Part shown: in pieces, positions 54,901-64,000 of the stretch
How the letters are laid out: each line of letters opens with the position of its first letter
Position numbering within the stretch: position 1 is the first letter of the stretch
NCBI GenBank assembly: GCA_013399855.1
Contig: VXAY01007401.1
Location: 70,085-134,084 of the forward strand
Length of the DNA stretch: 64,000 nt
Direction of reading: 5' to 3'
Source: Oxyruncus cristatus
Lineage: Eukaryota > Chordata > Aves > Passeriformes > Cotingidae
Program-made: the position numbers and the translations under genes
The notes under the pieces: generated by a model
What the model saw: the letters and a program-made list of their open reading frames with translations, nothing else
Databases searched by the model: none
What the model was told of the DNA's origin: nothing

Positions 54901-57900
54901 AAGGTGCCAAACCCCCTGCTCCTGCCAGGAGCAGGGCAGGCAGCTCTGCAGGGATTAATACCAGGCAGTAGTGATGTCAGGCCCAGGATTACGATTAGAG
55001 GAGCTGTAAAGCCAAAGGAGACTCTGAAGTAACTGTCTGGCTATTTTTGTACAGCATCTCCTTGAGATACCTCCAGGGGAGGGCTGGAGTGAGACCTGAA
55101 TGCTTCATTCAGCCTCTTCTCTAGCACAGAGCAGACACCCCAAACTGAATTTGGACCCTGAATCATCAAAAACCAAATTTTTGCCAAGCTTACTGGGATC
55201 CTGACAAGTTCAGTTCAGCTTATGAGAGAGAAAACTTCATTTTGGGCTACAGTTTTCCAAACCTGTTTTTGATTTGGGGGAACTAATTGATTCTGAAAAG
55301 GACAAGAGCTCTCAGGCTGCTGCACCTTCAGAGGATGTGACATTCAAGTTGGGTACTTGGAAAATGCTACAAACCCTTCCCTTTCTCCACCAATCCCCAA
55401 GACTCTGGCTTTGGGGAAGGTACTGGGAGAGAACTTTCTATTACATGGTGTTTGTCACCTGCCCACCTTACAAAACATGCCAAGGACCCCTCAGATGGGA
55501 GAGTGACTTTGGATTAGAGGCTTTGCTGGGCCATGTGATTAAGGGGTACCTAATTACAGGAGACTGCAGCAGATTAGCCCATCAAGGTACACAGGGTAAA
55601 GCTTTAGGGATCACACACAGCACAGGCTGCCTTTAGAAAGTGCTCCAGAGCAGTTCCACCTTCAGTGGCTCTTGGGGTTCTCCTCTTTTCTGGAATAGAA
55701 AGAAGTTATGGAGAAGATTTTATAGGGTGGTGGATGGCAGGAGGCAGACTTGGCTTCTCACACACCCTTGCAGCTGCCTTCCTGGTCGGCCCATTTTGGT
55801 ATCCATATTCCTACGCTCAGCTGATTTGTAAGGAAAAATCTGCCTTCTGATCCGGCCTGGTGCCAGAAGAGCTCTTACACCTCCAGTGCTCCCGAGGCCA
55901 TGGGTCAGGACAGGGCCAAAGGTTCTGGTCGTGTTTCCTCTGCTACCAGCTCTTGTGTCAGCCCTGCCACGCGCAGGGAACAACAGGAGCCCGAAAGGGA
56001 ATTAGGAGATGTCCAGCTGGACTTTGAACAAGCCTCTGCCTCAGCACAGCCATGGCTCGAGGGCATGGCATGGACTGAGAACACTGTGGCACCAACTGGA
56101 AGAGGAATAATCCTTGCCAGTGGGCAAAGTCCAGCATCAGAGCCAAAGAATTGTCCCCATGTCCCCAAAACGCTGACACGGGCCTTTTGTCATGAGCTGT
56201 TACAGCTGCCACATTCCCCAGAAGACACAGCCCAGCCTGCAAGGGGACAGGGAGGGGAGAGAACAGGACACAAGACAGAGGTGCCTCATGTCTGCTCTAA
56301 TGTCCTTTCTTGACTTAAATTGTTGAGGTCAAGGTTTTTCAGAAATGAGGAGCAAGTCTGATCATCCAGCTGAGACATTACGAGGGCCTGAAATTCCAAG
56401 ACGCCTCTCCCAGTTATTGGTTCCTGAAAATAAACCCCTGAGCGCTGATTTATACCTGCTGGCCCGTCTCACCTCCCCGGTATTTTGTGTGGCTCAGACG
56501 TTAGCCAGGTAGAGAAGAACATCTACTTCCATTAAAGCTCTAAGATTCCAGGAAAGACTAATCCTGAATCCTGCTGCAAACAGGCTGGCATGCATTCACA
56601 GAGAGCCATGGGAAATTTGGAGAGGATAAAGGTCTGGTCTCTCATCGGAAGAGCTGCATCACAGGCACACTTAAGAAAGTACAAGAAAAGAGATCTTTTG
56701 ATGCCATACCACTGGAAGTTTTAGGCAGAGCAGCATCACCCTCACCAGGAAAGCAGCTCGTGTCATTTGTCCTGGCTGCTCCACCGCTGTGCCTGCTGGG
56801 AAACACTCATCTTCCCTGACCTGGAGAAGGAGCCAGGTGAACACGCAAATCTGCTAAAACTGTTTCCTATTTTCCGTAATCACTTACACGGATCTTAGTG
56901 GCAAAGATGTTTACATAACCAACACCCTCAGCTCCTGCCAGAGGCTTCCTGGCTCAGGCCTGGCTCAGCTCCGGCACTCGGGGATTAGGAGAGAGCTGCT
57001 CAGAGGAGCACAGCAGGGACAGGCACAGGAACAGGCACAGGCACAGGGACAGGTACAGGTGTGCTCCACGGCACAGTCCAGCTGGGGAAGAGGTGCTGGT
57101 ACTTGCCCTAATTGTTTGGATGCCTCCACTTACTGAGAATGGTATAAACTGCTGCTGTGGCTCCTGCCAGTGTCACAGTCTTTGGGACTCCTGCCATTGT
57201 CACAGTCCTTGGGCAGAGAGAGGAAGCAGTTACACACCAGGCCGAGCCTCTCGAGCTATGCAGCTCCCTCCCAAAGCCACCCAGAGCCTGGTGATATCCT
57301 GAGTACTTCCACAGCACCTGTAGCTCTGCTTCCTCAGGTAACACCTATTTCAGTGCTACCAACTCTCCAGGCACACTCTGGTATCCTCTTCTGGCCTCCC
57401 TGTACACACAGCCAGAACTTTGCTCCTCAGGAATTACTGCGGATGCCTGGGAGTGCCCCAGGCCTCCTCAGCTACAAAAGTATCTGAGAAGAATGATGAA
57501 GAATGTGCCTTTCTAACCAGCAAAACGGAGGTAACAGGGGAAAAGCAAATCCACCAAAACCAATGGCACAGTGGGAAAAGGGGGCACCTAATGCTTCTCT
57601 TCTTCACTGGTTCTTCTCGTGGTCCCCTGATGAACCTGTCGCTCCATAAAACCTGTTCCAGAGAGGTCACAATGTCCTGCAAAATCCTAGGACCGGGTAG
57701 AGACCACCCTAAGCTCTAATCCGCAGCCTGCCTTGCCTGAGGATGCTCAGCATGGCATGGGAGAGAGGGGAGGTGTTCTCCCACGACTGGGAAAAGGGGG
57801 CCCACACCACCAGCTACCACAAGGGTGGGTGGAAACACCTCGTATTTTGCCCTGTGGATGCCTTCATCCACTTGAGCAGGGAAGAGCCCCCAGCCAGTAC

Positions 57901-58604
57901 TAACGGGCAGGTTCTGGGGAGCCCCCTCACCCACCCAGCAAATGTCCCCACAATCACAAGGCTTTACCCATCCCTGGCAAAAACATTTGTCTCCCTGTTA
58001 CAGAGAGAACCGCTCAGCCTCAGGAGCTGCTGGCTCGGCCCGGGGCGGACGCCCCGGGGCACCTCCACTCGGGGCACCTCCACTCGGTGCATTTGCGGCT
58101 CCGCCACCCCCGCCCGCGGCCCCGGTGCGTGACAGCCGCAGGTAAGAGCCGCGGCGCTCCGAACGCCCCACGAGCATCGCGGGGCGCAGGGGCCGTCCCG
58201 AGGGCGCTGGCACTCCGGACCGCCGGGATGGGGGGGGCGAACAAGCCCGGAACGCGGCTCTCGCCCTCGGTACTTGGGCTCTCGCCCATCCCACCGCGCA
58301 GCCCCGTAAGCTTCGGGCTCCTCGGGCGCACAAGCCGCAGCCCCCCGTCCCCCCGGCGACCCCCGGGCAGCCTCACCTCGGAGTACACGTAGAGGGGCAG
58401 GACGAGGAGGGCGAGCAGGAGGTCGGCCACGGCGAGGCTGACGATGAAGTAGTTGGTGGTGGTCTTGAGCGCCCGCTCGGTGCACACGCTCAGGCAGACC
58501 AGCCCGTTGCCGCCGACGATGAGGAGGATGAGGAGGATGCCGAGCACCAGCGCGGCGATGCTGTGGCCGGCGGCGGGCGGGGGTCCGGCCGTGCCGTTGC
58601 CCAT
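51750..58604 (-). CDS. DRD4: DRD4, D4 dopamine receptor
   Basis: DRD4 is a Gi-coupled, seven-helix plasma-membrane receptor for dopamine. Four exons: 58604-58377, 53363-53251, 52907-52360 and 51952-51750 (TGA 51752-51750), all with GT-AG sites and matching phases, giving 363 residues. Exon 2 is 113 bp, as in human. Visible features: sequon NGT at residues 3-5; first helix from about residue 17; [20 protein letters not shown] (second helix, conserved Asp); [11 protein letters not shown] with the amine-binding Asp at residue 96; SVDRFIAV after the third helix; [12 protein letters not shown] with the serines of helix five; [12 protein letters not shown] (helix six); [16 protein letters not shown] (NPxxY motif); terminal Cys. 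The third intracellular loop has no 16-residue proline-rich repeat like that of primates. It converges on DEAF1, as in human. Confidence 0.97.
52360..52907 (-). CDS. DRD4: DRD4 exon 3, helices four and five and third loop
   Basis: Acceptor GTTGGCAG, donor GTGAGT. It encodes [60 protein letters not shown] and then the third intracellular loop from [12 protein letters not shown] to [14 protein letters not shown]. The loop carries a modest [11 protein letters not shown] patch but no VNTR. Confidence 0.97.
53251..53363 (-). CDS. DRD4: DRD4 exon 2, third helix
   Basis: Exactly 113 bp, encoding [20 protein letters not shown] then [17 protein letters not shown] and part of an Arg codon. Two acceptors six bases apart (TTTCCAG then TTCCAG) precede it; I chose the upstream one because it keeps the residues that align with human VQGGAW. 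Confidence 0.95.
54060..54092 (+). repeat. Short tandem repeat, 12-bp unit
   Basis: Near-exact copies of aggacaggcagc, the last one partial, within DRD4 intron 1. Confidence 0.75.
54582..54683 (+). repeat. AT-rich imperfect tandem duplication
   Basis: Two about 50-bp copies sharing gtttactatatat or atttactatatat, then a tttta or tttac block, ctataggtaatg or ctgtaggaaatg, and gcat or gcact. The local AT content is unusually high for this window. Confidence 0.65.
57011..57060 (+). repeat. Hexamer-type tandem repeat (cacagg/gacagg)
   Basis: About eight copies of a 6-bp unit alternating cacagg, aacagg, gacagg and tacagg. Likely to be length-polymorphic. Confidence 0.85.
57159..57213 (+). repeat. 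27-bp tandem duplication
   Basis: Two copies of ctcctgccagtgtcacagtc and tttggg, differing at a few bases, in DRD4 intron 1. Confidence 0.85.
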
Positions 58605-58860
58605 GGCCCCGCGGCGCTGCCCCCGCAGCCCGGGGAGCCGGGCCGGCCGCCNAGCCGCGGGAGGAGCCTCCGCCGCCGCCCCGCCCGGCCCGGCCCGGCC
58701 CCGCCGGGACAACTGGGTCACCAAGCGGCTTAGGGGGCGCCGGGGGAGGGGGGCAGGCTCCCGGTGTCCCGGCTCCCCGTGTCCCGCTGTCCCGTCCCCG
58801 CCGCGCCCCCGGCAGCTCTCACCGCGGGCTCGCAGGGTGGTGTTCTCTGAAGCACCGTGA
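58020..58860. promoter_or_regulatory. DRD4: DRD4 CpG island and promoter
   Basis: Dense CpG sequence covers DRD4 exon 1, the upstream region to about 58860 and the start of intron 1. Start site position is not visible; no TATA box was recognised. An exact 15-bp tandem duplication (ggggcacctccactc) lies at 58056-58085, on the intron 1 side. The island contains an unresolved base at 58652. Confidence 0.8.
58377..58604 (-). CDS. DRD4: DRD4 exon 1, helices one and two
   Basis: The start is ATG at 58604 (MGNGTAG; human begins MGN). Donor GTGAGG follows TACTCCGAG. It encodes [40 protein letters not shown] and [17 protein letters not shown] single N at 58652 lies in the 5'UTR or promoter side and does not affect the coding sequence. 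Confidence 0.97.
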
Positions 58861-61800
58861 GAGGAAAGACTCGGAGTTATTACAGGTTGGGCAGATAACT
58901 GGGAAATTGTATGCCAAGGTATGTGCAGAATCTGATAATGTTTAGGTGTTTATAATTAACCTGAGTGAGGGTCCAGAGAGTCCATAGCTGAATTTGAAGA
59001 TACTGCCAAGACAGGATCCTGTGAGCATCTCGGAGAACAGAGTAAGGATTCACAGTGGTCTCAGTGAGCCAGAGAAACTGGCAAATGCAGGATGCAACTC
59101 CAAAGGAATTTTGCACCTTACCTGTGCTTGGGCGGTAATAATCAACTGCAGAAATGTAGGATTGAGGAAGAAACCAGACAGGCAGCAAGTGTGGGAGCAA
59201 AGGGAGGGTGGCAGCTGAACACAAGGGCTGGGGTGTCTCATTGCTGAAAATGAGAGGAAAATGCTGTTTGAGGGGTACCTGTGCACCTGCAGGGTCAGGC
59301 AGGAAGGACATGGGAGCTGTGACCCCTCATTTCTAGCCCGAATTGCTTGGGAGATGTGGGACCTGATCCAGGCTCTGTGGGCATCTGTCCAGCTCTGCCA
59401 CCAAGCCTCAGCCCAGATGCTAATGCCAGAAAAGCATTCAGATCAGCCTGGGCTTTGTGGAAGGCACTGGAAAGAGAAGGCATAGCAAGAAAGGGGCATT
59501 TACACTCCATAGAGGGGGGAAATTGTATTCTTGGAAGCTTTTTATAAGACAAGGAGCTTCTAAGATGTATTTATAGGCTGCAGCTCTCGGAGTTTCATCC
59601 AAACTATTGAGACCTGTGGGAGAAATCCTATCGCCAACCGCCACCCTTGTTCCCCCCAGTTCCCTACCCTTTTTTGGCAAAGGCCATAGTTACCCTCAGC
59701 GTGTGCAGCACGGAAAGGCCAGAGCCCAGGATTCAGCCATGGGACACAGATCCAGGTACTTCCCTTGGAGTGGATTAACAGCAGCTGATCCACACAGTCT
59801 GTTCTGCCCAACAGCCGCAGCTCCACAATTCCGTGCAGGAGGAGGAGAAAATCCCTTTGGTTTAAGCACTTTGCTGACAGTCTGGCTTGCCAAATTCTGT
59901 CTCCAGAGGTGTGGCTTCCAGCTCTGTTCTAAAGCCAACAAGAATGCCACTCTTTAGTAACTATGGAGCTGTGTCACCCCTCTCTCCCATCCCAGTGTAG
60001 GTTTGCCATCCTCACACTGATCCCAATACCCGTGGGTTTGTCTGTTCATCTCCCGCTTCCAGGGTGCTGAGAGAGGAGAGATACTTCCACCTGTTCTGAG
60101 TGGGCCCAGAACTCCCACCAGCACTGGAGTGGGTACCCACGTGCCTGTCTCTGCATTCCTTTGGGAATGGTTAGTCTTGGACTCGGGTGGGCGCAAGTGT
60201 GGCTGCACATACATGGGGTCAGGAGCTCGCTTGTGGGATCTCATCTGCTGGGAAGTTGAGGCAAGGCAGATGGTTTCCATCACCTGGTCACAGCTTTTCC
60301 CATCTGTGGTTGGTCCCTAAAACCTGGCTCCTGGCAGTGACCCCTCAGCAAGGAGCTGGAACAGCAGAACCACTTTCATTGGAGCCCTTTTTACTCTCAG
60401 AAATCAACTCAAATTAGTCCAAGGAGGCCCTGAAGTGCATTGATGAAACTGTGTGGACAGAATACTGTTAATTTATGTTTAAACTACCTGAGCAGCCAAG
60501 AGAGCAGGATCGAAGTGTGACTGCTGTCCTGCCTTCCCATAGGGATTAATGCCATTTATCTAATCCCCTTCCACAGTTAATTTACATTCATTATCTCGAT
60601 TTTTCCTGTGGGTTAGTGCTGAATGACTCTTGATTCTCTGTATGGAAGCCCATATTCCAGACTAACAGGGCCTCAATCCTAGACTAGTTTTATCCTGGCG
60701 TGCATGAAACCAGCGTGAAGTAAGGCTTTTGACTTCCCAAAGTGAGCAGCCATGCAAAGCACTAATTAGGACAGTGCTTCCATGGCAAACAGGCTGCAGG
60801 CATCAGGCACAATTCCTTTCTTGGGCCAGAGCTGCCCTCCTTGCAGAGGAGAAGGAAGGTCTGTCACACATCAACATATCGGAAGAGGTTGTCACTGCAA
60901 GGGAAAACAGGAGGCAGAGAAAAGAGTCATCCTCGTGGAAAGCAGGAGGAATTATGGCAAAGTAAGGACTGGGAATGCTTAGAGCACCTTTGGAGAGGCT
61001 CTGGTGTGGTCAGTGCTTTGTACCAACCCCGCTTTGTTTGGTTGCACATCCTGCAGTGTCCCGGTGCCCCGTCCCGCCGTCAGGGAGCGGCTCCAGGCAG
61101 GAGGTGGAGGGGCTGGGGAAGCCACCACGGCTGCTCCTCGTGTCAGGAAAATGGCAGCGCCAGGAAAACACCCGGACCAACAATGGAGTGGCTCGTCTGC
61201 CTGCTCTGGGGCTTTGGAGCATTTGTAAGAGAGACTCAGGAAGATGAGCAGTGTGGCTTGTGGCTGTGGTGGAGCTGGTCCCCTGCCTGGGAGCCCAGAG
61301 GGGTCCCCCAGAGGCTCCCCCAGGACGAATTAATTGAGGATTTGATTCCCAGACAGTTCAAAGGATCAGGAAGGTCGCAAAGTGGGGCATCTGTCAGAGT
61401 CTCCAAAAGGAGATGGAACTTTTATCAACATATTTGCTCACCTCTGAGACACCGAATGTTTAAATGGAAAAGGGGAACAATGTGGCTGCCCAAGTTTCAG
61501 CACAGATGTGCCAAACTCAGCTGATGAATAGTGCCCTGATAGGAGGGAGCAGCATTCCCGGCTGTCTTCAGGTTCAGGACAAAGGGAGGAAAACAAAGAG
61601 CTCTGAAGGCCAATCTTGTTCCTTTTTTTTGCCGTATTGACGAGGGCAATTCTCTGTGAGAGTCTCATCCGCAGCAAACCCGCCCAGCTTTCCAATCTCC
61701 TGTAATGCATTTCCCAGAAAAGAGGCAGGGGCAGCATCCTGCATCTCAGGTATTGCAGGAGAGGGAGGAGGATGGCACAGCTCTCCGGGCTGCCCAGGCT

Positions 61801-64000
61801 CTCCCGGTCCCCCCGCGAGAAGCTGCGGGGATTTATGTACACACTGAGTGGATCTTCTGACATTTACCTTTCTGATAAGTTATGATAAATCCCTGTAAGA
61901 TGTGAAAACTAATGCTAGTGGTTAGCTGGGGGGATGAAACTGTGGAGAAAATGCCTGGATTTTCCATCTCTGCTTGGAGTCAAAACTAGATGTTTTTGTG
62001 GATGCCGCGGTTCAGCTTAACCCCATCACTGACCTCACACAAGGGTAACCCGATGAAATGCAAGGGATACCAGGGTTTGTGGCAGTAGGCAGGTCAAATA
62101 ACATCATTCCAAAGGCCCTAGTGGTTTTAAGACATCAGTGAGGTTATTTCAGTCACTTGTCAGGGAAACCTCCTGGGCAGGGGGAGAAGTGGAAGGTAAC
62201 ACAGGCAGGGAAAGGCAACCCAGGCAGGGAAAGGCATGCCTGGGAGCAGCAAACTCCTGTAAATGCACCTCCCTCAACCCTCCCCTGGACAAAGCCCGTT
62301 CTGGTTGGTCTGGAAGGGGTGTCCTTTCAGAAAAAGCCAGTTTCTGCTGCCCTGGAAATCCTTGCAGGTCCCTAACAAAGCCCAAGGGGGATGCAGTCGA
62401 AGCAGCCCCAGCGGCTGTGCCAGGAGCTGCTGTGCTCAGTGCTGGCACGGCACACCTGGAACAGCTGGGTCAGGACACGGAGCACGCTGTGCTTCTCATT
62501 CAGATGAATTCCCTGAAGTGCTTTCTCCCCTTCCCCAGACACAGCAAACAGCTGGAGCCGGGATTGTGCCGCGGATGGCACTTGGAGCCGTGACAGGGCC
62601 AGAACACACGGGGGAGTTCCTGTGTGCAGGGACAGGGCAGCTGCCAGCTGGGCCGGGAGCAGGGCTGGGCCGGGAGGGCAAGGATGGCCGGAGCAGCCCT
62701 GGGAGGAAGCCACCCAGTGCTGTCCCAACGTGTCCCTGCAGCGGGATGGGTTGTTCCAGCCCTGTGGCCACCCTGGGGACACTGCCTGGGGGCAGGCAGG
62801 GCGCTCCTGCTTGGGCAGTGCTCAGGGAGGATGGGAGGGAGTTCCACAGGGTGTAAAAGTCAGCAAGTGATTGATGGGGGTGGCAGCTTGCCTTTAAAAG
62901 GCTCTTGGGTCTTCTGTCCTTGGCCCTGGATAATGGTGCCAGCCATGGAGGTAACCAGAGTGTCCAGCACCTTCCCTCCGGACTTCAGAGCAAGTGGGCA
63001 CACCTCCAGGTGTGTCCCATGACCATACAGGACTGTGATTTTCCTCATCCTTCTCCCAAGCCCACCCACAGCTGCCCTGCTCACCCCTTCCTGCCATCCT
63101 GCTCTTCCCCCTCGCAGCCAAAATCACAAAATCAGGTGGTACAGATTAAAAGCACTCCTGAAAGCATCCTGTGCAAGAAAGGAGCATTTAGAAGGCTAAA
63201 TCCTCCAATCCCCTTATTCCAATTAGGGTCCTTTCTCTTACAGACCTGGGAGCAGTGCAAGGAAATGACTCCAAGCTGCTCCCAGCTGGCAGCAGCGTCA
63301 CCCTCGGCTCAGGGCCTGGGCAGGGCTCACCTGCAGGCACACAGAGACAACCCCATGCCCACATGGCCTCACACAGGCGTGGCAAGGAGGGAGAAAGGCA
63401 ATGGGGGAGGTAGAGGTTCCTGAACACCCCCTAAGCTGATTAAAGGGTATTTTACGCAGGAAGGGTTTAGCTGTGCAGCTCCTCGTACCATCTGACCTCA
63501 ATAAGCTCCCCTGCCATGGGCTGGGGCTGCCACTGGATGGGGCACAGCCTGTGCTGGGCTCCTCAAAGGCTGGCTGCCCCTGGACAGCTTCCTCAGGACT
63601 GGGCACACCACTGCTGGATGTGTGGGGGATGAAGTGGTCCCTCCCCAGCCTGGCTTGGCCCTCGTGCTCTTTGCCATTCCAAAGCCACGGACCTCAGAGA
63701 GCCGTGGAGATGTGCATTTGGAGATGTGGTGTCTCCATGAAGAAGAGCAGCTCCAGCAGATCCTGGGGCCTGGACTGTGGATAGGCTGGCAAGGATCGGA
63801 CAGACCTTGTAAGGGCTGCCCTGGATAAACAACAACCCCAAAGGCTGGCTGGGCTTTCCTGGTCTGAGGCAGGAGCAACGATGTCCATATGACAATAGCA
63901 ACATTTATCCAGCCTGTTCTCAAGGCTCTCTGGAGGGGGACTCTGAGTGCAGCTGCTCCAGTCAAAAGTCTTTTTTGATCTCCTGTACCAATTTCTTCGG
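58861..64000. other. Region upstream of DRD4, no established gene
   Basis: Five kilobases in which I recognise no complete gene. In human the next genes here are SCT and CDHR5; I looked for secretin (HSDGLFTSEYS-like) on both strands without success. The only exon-like signal is at 61183-61224 (see separate entry). A 17-bp duplication (caggcagggaaaggca core) lies at 62201-62236. Confidence 0.5.
61183..61224 (+). CDS. Possible signal-peptide first exon
   Basis: ATG in a good context (A at -3, G at +4) starts MEWLVCLLWGFGAF, a short hydrophobic run typical of a secretory leader, directly followed by donor GTAAGA in phase 0. The plus strand and the place next to DRD4 fit the human neighbours SCT or CDHR5, both of which start with a leader exon facing DRD4. 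No following exon was found, so this may be chance. If read without splicing, the frame runs to 61524 (113 residues). Confidence 0.25.

Larger units (their letters stand above)
53364..58376 (-). other. DRD4: DRD4 intron 1
   Basis: Five kilobases with no further exon recognised. It contains an AT-rich imperfect duplication (54582-54683), a short CAGG-type tandem array (57011-57060), a 27-bp duplication (57159-57213) and a 15-bp duplication (58056-58085). No CR1 fragment was recognised. Confidence 0.7.

Noticed and set aside
62491..62520. HSDEF peptide on the plus strand, like the start of secretin-family hormones
   Set aside because: Only HSD matches; the following residues (EFPEVLSPLPQ) do not follow secretin or glucagon-type peptides and no processing signals frame it.

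Overview
This is a eukaryotic nuclear window, almost certainly from a bird and probably a passerine or other neognath. The evidence is spliced genes with GT-AG introns, several CR1-type retroposon fragments of the avian kind, an assembly gap (N run 34448-35094) inside a CpG island, and the gene order EPS8L2 - TMEM80 - DEAF1 - DRD4, which matches human 11p15.5. Genes were identified by reading short exons, checking splice sites and codon phase, and comparing with remembered vertebrate protein families; no database search was run.

Left part (1 to about 28 kb): the 5' portion of EPS8L2 on the minus strand. Only two short coding exons lie here (start codon at 6541, next exon 5340-5395); the rest of the gene must lie beyond position 1. 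Upstream of the start codon are about 17 kb of intron, then a GC-rich block (about 23.1-24.5 kb) with a consensus minus-strand splice donor at 23715 that I infer holds the non-coding first exon. A second CpG-rich patch is at 25.8-26.2 kb. Several AT-rich, homeodomain-core-bearing stretches look like candidate regulatory elements.

Middle (28.7-49.4 kb): TMEM80 (minus) and DEAF1 (plus) are head to head, sharing a CpG-island promoter that is partly missing from the assembly. Most of DEAF1 exon 1 is in the gap, but its last 13 bases survive. All other DEAF1 exons (2-12) can be read in phase, covering the SAND and MYND domains. An additional perfectly spliced, in-frame 66-bp exon lies between exons 10 and 11. 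TMEM80 has three clear exons and a probable first exon whose phase does not fit the next acceptor I can see.

Right part (51.6-64 kb): a complete four-exon dopamine receptor DRD4 on the minus strand, converging on DEAF1, with 363 residues predicted. The loop that carries the 48-bp VNTR in primates has no repeat here. Beyond the DRD4 CpG island (about 58.0-58.9 kb) I see no established gene, only a possible signal-peptide exon on the plus strand at 61183.

The genes are not one pathway: actin and stereocilia regulator (EPS8L2), ciliary transition-zone protein (TMEM80), CpG-reading transcription factor (DEAF1) and neurotransmitter receptor (DRD4). I found no CRISPR, operon or phage-type system. 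The most notable items are the DEAF1 extra exon, the TMEM80 phase problem, candidate DEAF1 sites in the shared promoter, and the orphan signal-peptide exon.
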